Assembly (NCBI GenBank): GCA_036269075.1
Contig: DATASX010000079.1
Coordinates: 1-36,223 of the forward strand
Length of the DNA stretch: 36,223 nt
Reading direction: 5' to 3'
From: Sporichthyaceae bacterium
GTDB taxonomy: Bacteria > Actinomycetota > Actinomycetes > Sporichthyales > Sporichthyaceae
The notes beneath the pieces were generated by a model that was not told the DNA's origin, did no database searches, and saw nothing but the letters and a program-made list of their open reading frames with translations. Positions 23,187 to 32,027 of this stretch are shown here, piece after piece. Made by a program: the position numbers and the translations under genes. How positions within the stretch are numbered: position 1 is the first letter of the stretch; every line of letters begins with the position of its first letter.

Positions 23187-23200
23187 ACTGACTAGTCGGT
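23187..23200. promoter_or_regulatory. Palindromic operator between livM and tetR (site 1)
   Basis: actgactagtcggt is nearly palindromic and sits in the 101-base gap between two divergent starts. On the minus strand it follows a TAAGAT/GATAAT -10-like sequence directly. The flanking 19 bases match the site at 26059 with two differences. Confidence 0.65.
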
Positions 23201-23263
23201 TTTGATTATCTTATACCGTTGGAAACCGGGTTGTAACCTCACCTGTGAGCTCTGGGAGGGCGT

Positions 23264-23869
23264 GTGCCGAAGATCGGTCCGGAGGCTCGTGCGGCGCGGC
23301 GGAACCAGTTCACCGAGGCGGCCCGCGATCTCGCGGTCGAGGCTGGGTTCCGGAACATGACGATCGACGACGTCTGCGCCCGGGCAGGCCTGTCCAAGGG
23401 GGCGTTCTACGTACACTTCAGCTCCAAGCAGGAGCTGCTGCACGCCATGTTGGACGAGGAGATCGCCGACGTGGACAAGCTGCTGGACGCTCTGGCGGCC
23501 GGCGACGGCTCGGAGTTGGAAAAGGTCCGGGCCTTCGTCCGGACGATGGTTCAGCGTGCGCAGGATCCTGCTGAGGTCGCGTTGCGCGCCGAGCTTTGGT
23601 CCCACGTCGGGGTCGACGAGGAATTGCGGGACCGCATTGCCGAGGCAGTCCGATCCCGACGCGTGCGACTGGCCGGCTTTGCCACCGCCGGCGCCCTCTC
23701 GGGTGAGTTGGCCGAGGTGCCGGCCAACGCATTCGGCGCAGTGCTGGTCGCGCTGGTCGACGGCCTGTTGCTGCACCACGCCGTCGACCCGACCGGTTTC
23801 CGGTGGCAGAACATCTCCCGGGTCATCGACATCCTGCTCGATCACCTGGCGGTTCCCGTCATGGTCTGA
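23264..23869 (+). CDS. TetR/AcrR family transcriptional regulator
   Basis: The 201-residue product has a canonical N-terminal HTH: FTEAARDLAVEAGFRNMTIDDVCARAGLSKGAFYVHFSSKQELL. The C-terminal ligand domain is unassigned. The GTG at 23264 follows ggaggg. It is divergent from livM and probably represses both genes through the palindrome in between, and the ClC gene through the second copy. The effector is likely linked to the transported compound, but nothing in the sequence shows it. Confidence 0.92.
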   Translation: MPKIGPEARAARRNQFTEAARDLAVEAGFRNMTIDDVCARAGLSKGAFYVHFSSKQELLHAMLDEEIADVDKLLDALAAGDGSELEKVRAFVRTMVQRAQDPAEVALRAELWSHVGVDEELRDRIAEAVRSRRVRLAGFATAGALSGELAEVPANAFGAVLVALVDGLLLHHAVDPTGFRWQNISRVIDILLDHLAVPVMV

Positions 23870-23894
23870 GCTGCCTCGCGGCACACGGGCGGGC

Positions 23895-24113
23895 TCAGGT
23901 GCAGGCCCAGATGCTTGTCGCCAACAGCCAAAGCAGGTCCGCCGCGAACAGGGCGACGACGATGCAGGTCAGTGGACCGGCCGCCCGGAGCCGCTCCCGG
24001 AAACCCTCCGGCGGCGGCTCCCAGCGCTGCAGCGCGTCGGCCAGGTTCGGGTGTCCGCGGCGCAGGTCGTCCGCCATTGCCTCCAGCACGGCCTGCTCGT
24101 CCGGTGTCCTCAT
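23895..24113 (-). CDS. DUF3040-like small membrane protein coupled to ClC
   Basis: The ATG (24113) overlaps the TGA of the ClC gene (ATGA), and ggagggg lies about ten bases upstream. The 72-residue product begins with a polar helix (EQAVLEAMADDLRRGHPNLADALQRW), similar to DUF3040 proteins, and has one membrane span (LTCIVVALFAADLLWLLATSIW). Function unknown; it may be an accessory of the chloride transporter. Confidence 0.65.
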   Translation of the reverse strand: MRTPDEQAVLEAMADDLRRGHPNLADALQRWEPPPEGFRERLRAAGPLTCIVVALFAADLLWLLATSIWACT

Positions 24114-26005
24114 GCGTTCTCGTCCCCTCCGCGATGCGTAATCACCGCTCGGTGTCCGGGCGTTGGTTGGACGATCGACTGGCGCGCGGCATTGCCGGGC
24201 TCGCCCTCGGACCCGGCGGCTTGGTCCGGCCGCGCCTCGTTCCACGCCCGCAGAACGTCCAGGTGTCCCAGCCAGCCGATGACCAGGTGTTCGGCAGAGA
24301 CGACCGGAAGTCCGCCATGGCCGTTGTGGAGCAGGATCGACAAGGCTGAGTCCAAGCTCTGCTCCGGCCGCAGATTGGGGACCACCGTGGCGAGCTGGCC
24401 GGCGGTTGCCGCTAGCGCTTCGGAACGTGCCGCTCTTTCGGCATCGGCGGCTACCACGATTCCGCCATAGGTGCCGTCGTCCCGGATGACCGGGGCGGCC
24501 TCGGTCGCTCCGCCCGCCAGTCGGTCGATCACGGCGGTCAACGGGGCATCGGCGGGCAGCGGCTCCGGTGCCGAAGACATGGCCTGCGCGACGGTCAGGG
24601 TCTCAAGTGCATTGGAGTTACGCGGACCGAGCAGGTCAATGCCTCTACGACGCAGTTTGAGGGTGTAGATCGTGTCCGCGGAGATCAGGTTGCTGACGCC
24701 CGCGGCCAGGACGACGGCGACCATCAAGGGCAGGATGATTGTGTAGTCGCCGGTGACCTCGAAGATGATCAAAACCGCGGTGATCGGCGCCCGCGCCGAG
24801 CCGGCGAACACCGCGCCCATGCCGATCAGGCCGTAAGCCCCGGGGGCTGCCGTGACGGACGGCGCCAACTGGTGCACGATCTGCCCGTAACCGCTTCCCA
24901 GCATGGCGCCCATGAACAGGGAGGGCGCGAACACGCCACCGGAACCACCTATCGCGATGGTCAGACTGGTCGCGAGAATTTTGCCGACCAGCAACGCCGC
25001 CAGAAGGCGCACCCCGTAGGCGCCGCCGACGGCATGCGCAAGTACCGGGTACCCGACTCCGTACAGCTGCGGCAGTCCCAGCAACAACAGGCCGAGGAGC
25101 ACTCCGCCTGCCGCCGGGCGCAGCCATTCCGGACCGCGCCACAGCCGGTCGGCCAGGTCCTCGGCGCCGTACAGGACGCGGACGAACCCCACGCCCACGA
25201 CCGCGGCCAACAGTCCCAGCAGGGCGTAGGCGAGGTACTCGCGGACCGACACGACCTGGAACTGCGGCAGGTTCAGGAACGGCCGGTCGCCGAAGGCTGC
25301 CCGGCCGATGACCGCTGCCGTGACCGAGGCCAGGACCACCACGCCGAAGGATTCGGTGGCGAAGTCGCGCAGGATCAGCTCGAGAGCGAAGAACACCGCC
25401 GCGATGGGGGCGTTGAAGGTGGCCGAGATCCCGCCTGCTGCGCCGCAGGCGACCATGAGCCGCAACCGGTTGTCGGGCATACGTAACAGCTGACCCGCCG
25501 TCGAACCGAGCGCGGACCCGACCTGCACGATCGGACCTTCGCGCCCCACCGAGCCGCCCGAACCGATGCACAGGGCGGAGGCCAACGACTTGATCAGGGC
25601 CACCTGAGGGGGGATGCGCCCACCGCGCTGCGCGACGGCCAGCATCACCTCCGGGACGCCGTGGCCGCGAGCCTCCCGGGCGAACCGATTGACCAAGGGG
25701 CCGTAGACGAGGCCACCGAGCACCGGCGTGACGATCACGAACGCGACGCCCAGACCAGGGAAGTGCGAGGTGCCGACTCGGCCCGCGTCGCTGTAGTCGT
25801 CGCGTCCGGTGAACAACTGCGTGCACCACACCACCAGGTATCGGAACAGGACAGCCCCGGCCCCCGCCCCGGCGCCCACGAACAGGGCCAGCGGGACGAG
25901 CCCGGGTGGCGAGCCACGCAACCAGTCGTGTGCCGACCTGGCGAGGTCTGCGGGAACCCGCAGTGGGCCGAAGGTCCGTGCACCCGCCGGCGGCGCACCG
26001 GTCAC
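24110..26005 (-). CDS. ClC family chloride channel/transporter with C-terminal CBS domains
   Basis: The 631-residue product has the ClC membrane core of about 440 residues, with GHGVPEV, GSGGSVGREGPIVQ (gating Glu), GGSGGVFAPSLFMGAMLG and ITAVLIIFEVTGDY. A pair of CBS-like domains follows (about 480-600: TVAQAMSSAPEPLPADAPL and LRPEQSLDSALSILLHNGHGGLPVV). The gating Glu is present, as in Cl-/H+ antiporters, but the mechanism cannot be settled by eye. The GTG at 26005 follows aggag with a six-base gap. Its promoter region carries an operator like that of livM. Confidence 0.92.
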   Translation of the reverse strand: MTGAPPAGARTFGPLRVPADLARSAHDWLRGSPPGLVPLALFVGAGAGAGAVLFRYLVVWCTQLFTGRDDYSDAGRVGTSHFPGLGVAFVIVTPVLGGLVYGPLVNRFAREARGHGVPEVMLAVAQRGGRIPPQVALIKSLASALCIGSGGSVGREGPIVQVGSALGSTAGQLLRMPDNRLRLMVACGAAGGISATFNAPIAAVFFALELILRDFATESFGVVVLASVTAAVIGRAAFGDRPFLNLPQFQVVSVREYLAYALLGLLAAVVGVGFVRVLYGAEDLADRLWRGPEWLRPAAGGVLLGLLLLGLPQLYGVGYPVLAHAVGGAYGVRLLAALLVGKILATSLTIAIGGSGGVFAPSLFMGAMLGSGYGQIVHQLAPSVTAAPGAYGLIGMGAVFAGSARAPITAVLIIFEVTGDYTIILPLMVAVVLAAGVSNLISADTIYTLKLRRRGIDLLGPRNSNALETLTVAQAMSSAPEPLPADAPLTAVIDRLAGGATEAAPVIRDDGTYGGIVVAADAERAARSEALAATAGQLATVVPNLRPEQSLDSALSILLHNGHGGLPVVSAEHLVIGWLGHLDVLRAWNEARPDQAAGSEGEPGNAARQSIVQPTPGHRAVITHRGGDENA

Positions 26006-26058
26006 TGAGCACTCCTGTTCAGCGGGGACGGGCGGTTGGTCGGAACCCTAAGACGAAG

Positions 26059-26072
26059 ACCGACTGGTCGGT
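26059..26072. promoter_or_regulatory. Palindromic operator upstream of ClC (site 2)
   Basis: accgactggtcggt has perfect 6-bp arms and lies 54 bases upstream of the ClC start. On the minus strand TACACT/CATAGA-like -10 sequences precede it. With its flanks (aagacYgactRgtcggttt) it matches site 1. Confidence 0.65.
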
Positions 26073-26533
26073 TTCTATGACAGTGTAGCCACCGCCGCGC
26101 ACCGGTCACCCCGCCCCTCCGGCCCGCGCGCGCCGGTGGCTGCGGCCCGCAAGTCGACAACTCCTGTCGGGAAGGCCGAGGAGTGGCCATCGTCCAGTCC
26201 GATCCCGCCCTCGTGCTCCCCGACGTCCTGCACACATATCGCAGCGCCCTCGGTCCGCACCCCCGGAACGGTTGGACGCGGTGTTCCGGATGGGCTCCAA
26301 GCAGCATCGGGCGGCGGGCCGCCTGCTGATGCAGCGTCAGGCAGGTCGGGAACAACTCACCGCATGGGCAGATCAGTCCGGCTCAGTTGTCTCGAACGTG
26401 ATCCATGCCATGGCGCAGAGCAGGTTTCGTCGTCCATCGATGGGAGGGATCCAACCGGCGGGCGTACTTCCGAGTCCTCGTACTACAGGACTCAGCCTCG
26501 GTGCGCCCGGTCACGTGGCGTTCTCGATCGGCG
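26073..26533. other. Intergenic stretch with no supported gene
   Basis: Open frames here lack family motifs and ribosome binding sites. Contains a terminator-like hairpin near its right end. Confidence 0.5.
26472..26493 (-). terminator. Hairpin downstream of livH
   Basis: gagtcct (26472-26478) pairs with aggactc (26487-26493), about 40 bases past the livH stop. No clear T-tract. Confidence 0.35.
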
Positions 26534-27535
26534 CTAGTGCGCGAGCACGGAGGAGCCCTTCTTGCCGAAGTGGTCGACCAGGATGATGACCAGGAAGAGG
26601 ATGCTGACCACGACCAGTTCTTGCCAACCGATGCTGACGGTTCCGAACAGGCCGGACTTCAGCATCGAGTCGAGGATCGCCAGCGTGACCGCGCCGAGCA
26701 GCGCCAGCGGGATGCTCGAGAATGCGCCGAGCACGCACACGATCAGGGCCCGCAGGAAGATGAACAAGATGGCGGTGGTGTCGGTGCCGACGTAGTTGCC
26801 CAGCAGGATGCCGCCGAGCGCCGAGATCGCCCCGGAGATCGCGTAAACGGAGGTGCCGACCTGACCGATTGGCACGCCGACCAGCTTGCTGGCCTCGATG
26901 TTGTCGGCGATCGCCCGGACGTAGATGCCGAAGCGGGTGCGCTGCAGCAGGACTGTGAACCCGATGACCACCACACCCAGGACGATCAGTGTCATCAGCT
27001 GGTGCACGGTCACCACCTGCACCCCGACATGGAATTTGCCGGTGCCGAACGGTGAGGGGGCAGGCTCGTTCTCCGACTTGTTGTACTGGAACAACAACCC
27101 GATGAGGATCAGCATCACCGCCAGCGAGAAGTTGGTCAGCGTCACCTTCGGGTAGTTCGCCAGCTTGCTGCTGGTCACCACCAGCCCATAGAGGGCAGCG
27201 ACCAGCGCGCCTGCGGCCATCAGCCCGATGACCACCGGCCACATGGGCCAATGCGGCCGGCTGGAACCGCCCCCAGCTCCGCCGCCGAGCAGTGCGCTGT
27301 TCACCCCCGGCGCCGAGCCGGCCCCGCTGCCCGAGCAGAGGTACCAGAACAGCAGCGTGCCCCCCATCACGATGCCACCGTGCAGGAACGCCACGGTCCG
27401 GCTGATCCGGTAGCTGAGCACCATCGCCACCGCAATGAGGCCGTAGAGGCCCGCGGTCGTCACGCCGTTGACTACCGAGGGCCAGAAGATCGCCCGGTTG
27501 AACGACAGAGCAGTCAGGGAATCCATGAGGGGCAT
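26534..27535 (-). CDS. livH: Branched-chain amino acid ABC transporter permease LivH-like
   Basis: The 333-residue product has about eight spans with LivH features: VVNGVTTAGLYGLIAVAMVLSY near the N-terminus, RTVAFLHGGIVMGG, LLQRTRFGIYVRAIADNIEAS (the ATPase-contact loop) and GAISALGGILLGNYVGT. The ATG at 27535 gives MPLMDSLTALS; ggaaag lies eight to nine bases upstream, and an ATG at 27526 is an alternative. A Gly/Ser-rich extracellular loop (about 80-105) is longer than usual. It lies 4 kb from livM on the same strand, with ClC and tetR between, an unusual arrangement for a Liv operon. Confidence 0.88.
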   Translation of the reverse strand: MPLMDSLTALSFNRAIFWPSVVNGVTTAGLYGLIAVAMVLSYRISRTVAFLHGGIVMGGTLLFWYLCSGSGAGSAPGVNSALLGGGAGGGSSRPHWPMWPVVIGLMAAGALVAALYGLVVTSSKLANYPKVTLTNFSLAVMLILIGLLFQYNKSENEPAPSPFGTGKFHVGVQVVTVHQLMTLIVLGVVVIGFTVLLQRTRFGIYVRAIADNIEASKLVGVPIGQVGTSVYAISGAISALGGILLGNYVGTDTTAILFIFLRALIVCVLGAFSSIPLALLGAVTLAILDSMLKSGLFGTVSIGWQELVVVSILFLVIILVDHFGKKGSSVLAH

Positions 27536-27938
27536 CGGCTTTGCTTTCCATGGGACAACGGTGAACGGCCACCCAGCGGCCTCGCGGCGGATGGATGCGC
27601 CCGGCGGAGAGCGACCTGTCTCGGATCTTCTGCCCAGAGTATGAATGAATAGTGAACGTGACGGCGATCCGTGACGCGTCCCACAGCTTGACCTCCCGCG
27701 ATCGCTCAAACCACCCAGGTGGGTCGCGCCGGTTGCGATGCGCGCGCGGGATCTGATACTGCCTCGGATGAGCGGAAGGGCCCCTTCGGTCTGACGGTGC
27801 TGATCCTGCGTCAGAACTAGGAAGCGGTGTCACGGCAGTGACGAATACGGATGCACGCAGCCTGGGAAGATCGTGACCCGCAGAACAGATCTTTGCAGCC
27901 CCAGGTCGGGTGTCTCCGATCGTGTGACGATGTCGCGG
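27536..27938. other. Promoter region of livH, no gene seen
   Basis: Contains inverted repeats ccacc-ca-ggtgg (27711-27722), tctgacg/cgtcaga (27790-27815) and gtcac-ggca-gtgac (27829-27842). No coding frame is convincing. Confidence 0.5.
27801..27813 (-). promoter_or_regulatory. 13-bp motif, copy 1 (upstream of livH)
   Basis: On the minus strand it reads tgacgcaggatca, 266 bases upstream of livH. It matches copies at 28418 and 32369 with one or two differences. Confidence 0.4.
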
Positions 27939-28121
27939 TCAGGTGGGGCTTTCGTCAACGCCGGGCCGAGCCGGGCTGGCGACTCCGGGTAGGACAGCGT
28001 CTTTCGAGGCCACGGAGGTCGCTTCCGGTCCTGCGGTCAGCCGCCAGACGATCCAGGCGATGAGCGCCCCGATCGCCGGGGGGATCCCGGCGAACATCAA
28101 CAGGACCTGCCACCAGCTCAC
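27939..28121 (-). CDS. Small membrane protein (60 residues)
   Basis: The GTG at 28121 follows ggaagga. The product begins MSWWQVLLMFAGIPPAIGALIAWIVW, one membrane span, followed by a polar Ala/Pro/Ser tail. Same strand as livH and upstream of it by about 400 bases. Family not recognised. Confidence 0.5.
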   Translation of the reverse strand: MSWWQVLLMFAGIPPAIGALIAWIVWRLTAGPEATSVASKDAVLPGVASPARPGVDESPT

Positions 28122-28633
28122 AGCCGTCCTTCCTTCCCTCCGTCCGGCGCGTCCGCCGATGCGGCCCCACGCGCAGGTGAGCGTCGGCGCTCCGATGAGC
28201 ACGGGCCTGGACGTCGACCACGTAAGAAGCCTGCGGTCCGATGGATTCCAGTTTGATGAACGACCGAGTCGACCGGGGCTGGTTTGGAGGGCGACCCCGC
28301 CCCGTTGAAGGTGCGGGAACGCTGCGTCGGCGAGGCACAGAGCTGCCAAGTCTGGGGCTCACGTGCTGACCCTCGCCGCATGACGCCGCCACAACGCATC
28401 CACCGCCCTCAGCAGTCTGACGCACGGTCAGAATTCTCCCGCCGGAGCGCGTGAGCACCAGGCAGAGCGAGCGCCAGTTGGCGCTTCTGGTGCACCGTGG
28501 ACAGTGGGGCGGGCTCCGGCGTCACGCCCCCGGCGACACAGACGATGTCGCGTCACCCGGCCATGGCGGGCGGCAATTCCGGGGCATGCCGTTCGACCGG
28601 TTCACACTGAGCGGCATCGGGCACGGGCTCGGT
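28122..28633. other. Intergenic stretch with no supported gene
   Basis: Holds one copy of the 13-bp motif (28418-28430). Open frames lack family motifs. Confidence 0.45.
28418..28430 (+). promoter_or_regulatory. 13-bp motif, copy 2
   Basis: tgacgcacggtca, with flanks forming tctgac-gcacg-gtcaga (28416-28432). It lies about 300 bases upstream of the 60-residue membrane protein gene. Confidence 0.4.
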
Positions 28634-28888
28634 TCAGCGCCGGTGCCTGGGGCCCACCTGGGTTGCCCGCCATGTCGGGCTGGGGCGAATGGCCTGGAGG
28701 CGTTCGGGGGGTCTGTGGGCAGCGACCGTGCTGCTGTTGGGGAGGATCCCCCCGGAGTCGTCGAACAGGACGACTCCGTTGCACAGCAGGCTCCAGCCCT
28801 GCTCCGGGTGGGCCGCGACGGTATGGGCTGCCTCGCGGTCGCTCGCATCCGCGTCCGGGCACTGCGGCTCGTGCGGGCATGTGGTCAC
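28634..28888 (-). CDS. DUF5999 family protein
   Basis: The 84-residue product reads TTCPHEPQCPDADASDREAA, then HPEQGWSLLCNGVVLFDDSGGILP, which matches the compact DUF5999 family of actinobacteria. Conserved Cys and His at the N-terminus suggest a small metal site. The GTG at 28888 has only a weak gggaag upstream. Function unknown. The C-terminal 25 residues (after VAAHRPPERLQ) are beyond the family core. Confidence 0.75.
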   Translation of the reverse strand: MTTCPHEPQCPDADASDREAAHTVAAHPEQGWSLLCNGVVLFDDSGGILPNSSTVAAHRPPERLQAIRPSPTWRATQVGPRHRR

Positions 28889-29044
28889 GACTTCCCGACC
28901 GTCCGTTCGCCTCGTCAGCCTTCACCCGCCGCGCGCGGTGGGCGCCGGAGGGCATGCCTCGATGGCTCGGGAGCCACGGCCTGCCTCCCTTCGCTGGGTA
29001 CAGGTGGGGAAAGGCGTCGAAGGTGTATAGAACCGGGTGCTCCG

Positions 29045-29227
29045 TTATTGGTTCATGAACACGAGAACCTCCGCGCGATCGGTGTCGTCGAGGCGGGAGA
29101 GCTGCGGACGCACGTCGGGGGGCCGGCGACCCGCGGGGTCCCCGTCGGCTGAGAGGCGGCCTGCCTCCGCCTCGACCGACCGGGCAGCGGCGACCCACTG
29201 CGCGATGGCCTGGTTCCACGCCGACAC
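29045..29227 (-). CDS. Hypothetical 60-residue protein
   Basis: The GTG-started frame encodes a polar, probably helical product (NQAIAQWVAAARSVEAEAG, then LSRLDDTDRAEVLVFMNQ). Codon use is like that of real genes, but there is no ribosome binding site and no known family. Low confidence. Confidence 0.3.
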   Translation of the reverse strand: MSAWNQAIAQWVAAARSVEAEAGRLSADGDPAGRRPPDVRPQLSRLDDTDRAEVLVFMNQ

Positions 29228-29371
29228 TGACCGGTAGCCGGAGTCGGCGCTGACCGGCCCCGGGTCGGCGCCGCAAGTGAGCAGGCATCAGTTGCGGTGA
29301 TAAGTGAGCGCGTCCATGTGGTCATGCCGGGTGATCAACGCCACCCGTCGAATCGAAATTCATGCTGCCTT

Positions 29372-29410
29372 CCGCAATTCGGATCCTGATCGTGACCGCA
29401 ATCCGGATCC
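29372..29410. repeat. Direct repeat upstream of the exported protein gene
   Basis: ccgcaattcggatcc (29372-29386) and ccgcaatccggatcc (29396-29410) differ at one base and start 24 bases apart, in an AT-richer stretch about 200 bases before the gene start at 29602. Spacing near two helical turns suits paired protein binding sites. Bases 29228-29601 hold no gene. Confidence 0.45.
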
Positions 29411-29601
29411 CATTCATTCCGGCTTCATCTGCGAACGGCCGCGAGCGACTTTCGCGCACAGATAACTGAGATTTCGGTTCCCGCGGTGAAACGCGGGTCG
29501 GGTCGGACGCGATGGAACAATGCAGAATGGCGTAATTGAGGGCAATCCCGACGCACGGATACGGCAGTGCATCATTCGGGATCCCCGGAGAGGAGTATTT
29601 C

Positions 29602-30729
29602 ATGAAAATGCGAGGAAGAAATGACCGATCGAGCCGGGCGCGACAGGCGGTCCAGGTCGGCGTGGGAACCGCTGTGCTGCTGACCAGCGCGCTCGCGACA
29701 CCTGCGGCCGCCACGGGTTCGGGGGCCGCCGGGGGCGGCTTCGACTACACGAACAAGGCCAGCTACATCTTGGACATGCGCAGCGCCGGACTGGAGTTCG
29801 AGGACCACATCCCGGCCGTCATCTATCAGGACGTCGGCTACAGCGGGGTGAACCTTTCGCACGACATCGGCGAGGCGCAGGGCAGGTGCGAGTCCGACGG
29901 CGCCACGTACTGGTTGGGCCAGTACGTGGAGGAAGCCGTCCTGGGCAAGGGCGCGGCGCCGCCCGATGCCGGCAGTGTCCAGGGCGGGTACCAGAACCCC
30001 GTGTACGCGCGCGACGTGAAGCCGAACATCGCCGCCGGCAACAGCCTCTCCGACCGGTCGCCGGGCATCACCAACTACCTGCCCCCGGGGCAGCGAATCG
30101 CGCCGATTCCCTCTGACGGGACACCGGTCTACGTGACGGCGCACTGCGACAGCGACGTGAAAGGAAGCGGGTCCGGAAACGTCGCCGACCTGGTGAACAA
30201 CGCCGACGTCGTCGGCTCGACCACGACCTCGAACCTGGACCGGGCGACCGGGGTGTACACCACCACCGCGCGGGCGTACGTCACCGGCATCAAGAACGCC
30301 GGCGACCTCAACACGATCAATTCCTTCATGCAGGTCAGCCAGAAGCCCGACGGCAGCCAACCGCTGGTCACCTACCGGCTGTCGTTCTTCACCGCCGCAC
30401 CGGGCGGCTCGCGCACCGCGTTCGGCCGCAAGGGGTTCACCTTCTCCGGCAACAACGTGCCGGCCGACCAGCTGACCAAGCAGTTCAACTCGCAGGCGGC
30501 CACGTTGTCCGCCGCCGGTTCGGCGCTCGGGCCGCTCGGCTTCCAGGTCCTGGCCCCGAAGACCGGCGTCGAGGGTTCGACCGAGGCGGGCACCACCGGC
30601 CTGCACTACATCACCGCACCGGCCATCCAGGGCGAGGCGGGGCTGAAGTCCCGCAACGGAACCGTCGGCCAGGACCAGTACGCCCGCTTCGGGTCGATAA
30701 CCTTCACCGGGATCTACAACCAGCCCTGA
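29602..30729 (+). CDS. Exported protein of unknown function
   Basis: The ATG at 29602 lies seven bases after gagagga. The 375-residue product has a signal peptide (basic start MKMRGRNDRSSRARQ, core VGVGTAVLLTSALATPAAA). The mature part begins near FDYTNKASYILDMRS and is rich in Gly, Asn, Thr and Tyr with no membrane span; segments include YWLGQYVEEAVLG, TAHCDSDVKGSG and a C-terminal YARFGSITFTGIYNQ. Only two Cys are present (QGRCESDG, AHCDSD), which may form a disulfide. No family was recognised. A hairpin follows the stop, and the upstream region is AT-rich with direct repeats, so it is probably a separately controlled gene. Confidence 0.8.
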   Translation: MKMRGRNDRSSRARQAVQVGVGTAVLLTSALATPAAATGSGAAGGGFDYTNKASYILDMRSAGLEFEDHIPAVIYQDVGYSGVNLSHDIGEAQGRCESDGATYWLGQYVEEAVLGKGAAPPDAGSVQGGYQNPVYARDVKPNIAAGNSLSDRSPGITNYLPPGQRIAPIPSDGTPVYVTAHCDSDVKGSGSGNVADLVNNADVVGSTTTSNLDRATGVYTTTARAYVTGIKNAGDLNTINSFMQVSQKPDGSQPLVTYRLSFFTAAPGGSRTAFGRKGFTFSGNNVPADQLTKQFNSQAATLSAAGSALGPLGFQVLAPKTGVEGSTEAGTTGLHYITAPAIQGEAGLKSRNGTVGQDQYARFGSITFTGIYNQP

Positions 30730-30732
30730 CGT

Positions 30733-30753
30733 CTGGCCACCCGCCGTGGCCAG
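30733..30753 (+). terminator. Hairpin just after the exported protein gene
   Basis: ctggcca (30733-30739) pairs with tggccag (30747-30753) around a 7-base loop, three bases after the stop. A second hairpin ctgacg-ggt-cgtcag lies at 30820-30834. Bases 30754-31052 hold no supported gene. Confidence 0.5.
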
Positions 30754-31052
30754 GCACCGGATGTGCGGGCTGGGTGACGGCTCCTGCACCCCTCCCGCGC
30801 ATCGCCGGGCGCCGGGCGGCTGACGGGTCGTCAGTTGTGTTGCGCGTGGACAGCGGCGATTGCGCGACGGTCCGGGGTGGCTGTCCCGGAGCACCTGGCA
30901 CGAGGCCTTGACCGCCGGTGCGGCGGCGGGCGGGACGTCCGCCTTTCTCCCACGTAGAGAACTGACAGGGGGCGGATCTTCGGAACCTGCCTTTGCGGCC
31001 GGCTCATTGACGCCGGCGCTCCGATCGCTACGGCTTGGCGCCGTGCCGGTCG

Positions 31053-31286
31053 TCAGCTGATGGGCGGGTCGCTGGATCGGTGCGCGGGCGCGACGGTGAG
31101 GCCGGATCGGTCCGACCCCGCGGGGCAGCCCTGCTGGGCGGGATCGGGTAGCGGTCCCCACAGCTTCCGTGGGCCCCACGGGGCTTTCGGCTCCACGCCC
31201 GCGCGGCGGGCCCGCGGGGTCAACGAACCGAAGTAGGACAGGGCCACCCCGCCACTGATCCAAAGCAGCGCCTCGATGGTGTCCAC
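31053..31286 (-). CDS. Small membrane protein (77 residues)
   Basis: The GTG at 31286 follows ggag with a seven-base gap. The product begins MDTIEALLWISGGVALSYFG, one membrane span, followed by a basic, Pro-rich tail (LTPRARRAGVEPKAPWGPRK). Family not recognised. It faces away from the nearby binding-protein gene. Confidence 0.45.
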   Translation of the reverse strand: MDTIEALLWISGGVALSYFGSLTPRARRAGVEPKAPWGPRKLWGPLPDPAQQGCPAGSDRSGLTVAPAHRSSDPPIS

Positions 31287-31733
31287 CGGACAACTCCATC
31301 TCTCCGTGATCAGGTTAGGGAAACTCTCGAACGTTCTGCCACGGCTGCGGCTGTCGAGTACGCGGGGTCGACGCTGATCCGCGTGCCCGGGCGGGACCGG
31401 GGGTCCCTCGGTCCGGTGCGCCGACCCGGGCAGGGGGTGCGCCCGCGCCGGTGGTGTCCGGACGCCCGGCGCGCCCCCTTTCCAGGTGATCCGATCCTCC
31501 CGCCCGCTGATGATTGATTCAGGACTACGGGCTGTGCCGGGGCTGTGCATCGACGTGCCCCGGCGCGTTGCTCCCCGCCGTTTCGATCGGCGTCCTTTGC
31601 AGCTCGCCGTACGCGGTCGATCATTACCGGACTCTTCATTCTTGTGCCGGTACGGTGCCCAGGACCCGCCCAGGCCGCTGCGGCCAGCGCGCGCTGCCGG
31701 GTCCGGGCGAGCATCCATTTGGGAGATACGGCG
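31287..31733. other. Intergenic stretch with no supported gene
   Basis: Frames on either strand lack family motifs; I see no repeats or RNA. Confidence 0.45.
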
Positions 31734-32027
31734 ATGGTCGTGGTGTCGGTCGCCATCTGGTCGGCCATGGGGGCCGTTTGCCTGCGGTTGCTGAGCAACG
31801 GTGGCCGGCTGCGCCCGATCACGGCGTTCGTCGTCGTGCTCACCGGCCTGGGCTGGCTCACGATCGCCGTGTCCCTGACATTCGGGCCGTTCTTGGCCTC
31901 TTTCGCCTCCGACAGCGCCCCGATGCTGAGCCCCGCCGGGTCGGCCGGGCGTACCGGACACTCCAGCACCGACCAGTTGTCGTCCAGACCTGCCGGATTC
32001 GCGACCGGGGCCTCCGGCCGGTCCTAG
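31734..32027 (+). CDS. Small two-span membrane protein (97 residues)
   Basis: The ATG at 31734 follows gggag. The product has two membrane spans (MVVVSVAIWSAMGAVCLRLL and ITAFVVVLTGLGWLTIAVSL) and a Ser/Gly-rich tail. The second span with its FGPFLASF exit loosely resembles the N-terminal anchor of the esterase at 34566. Family not recognised. Confidence 0.5.
   Translation: MVVVSVAIWSAMGAVCLRLLSNGGRLRPITAFVVVLTGLGWLTIAVSLTFGPFLASFASDSAPMLSPAGSAGRTGHSSTDQLSSRPAGFATGASGRS

Noticed and set aside
26272-26586. Plus-strand frame between ClC and livH
   Set aside because: No ribosome binding site or family; its end overlaps livH antisense.
28451-29152. 233-codon plus-strand frame
   Set aside because: Opposite the DUF5999 gene; composition is typical of an antisense shadow.
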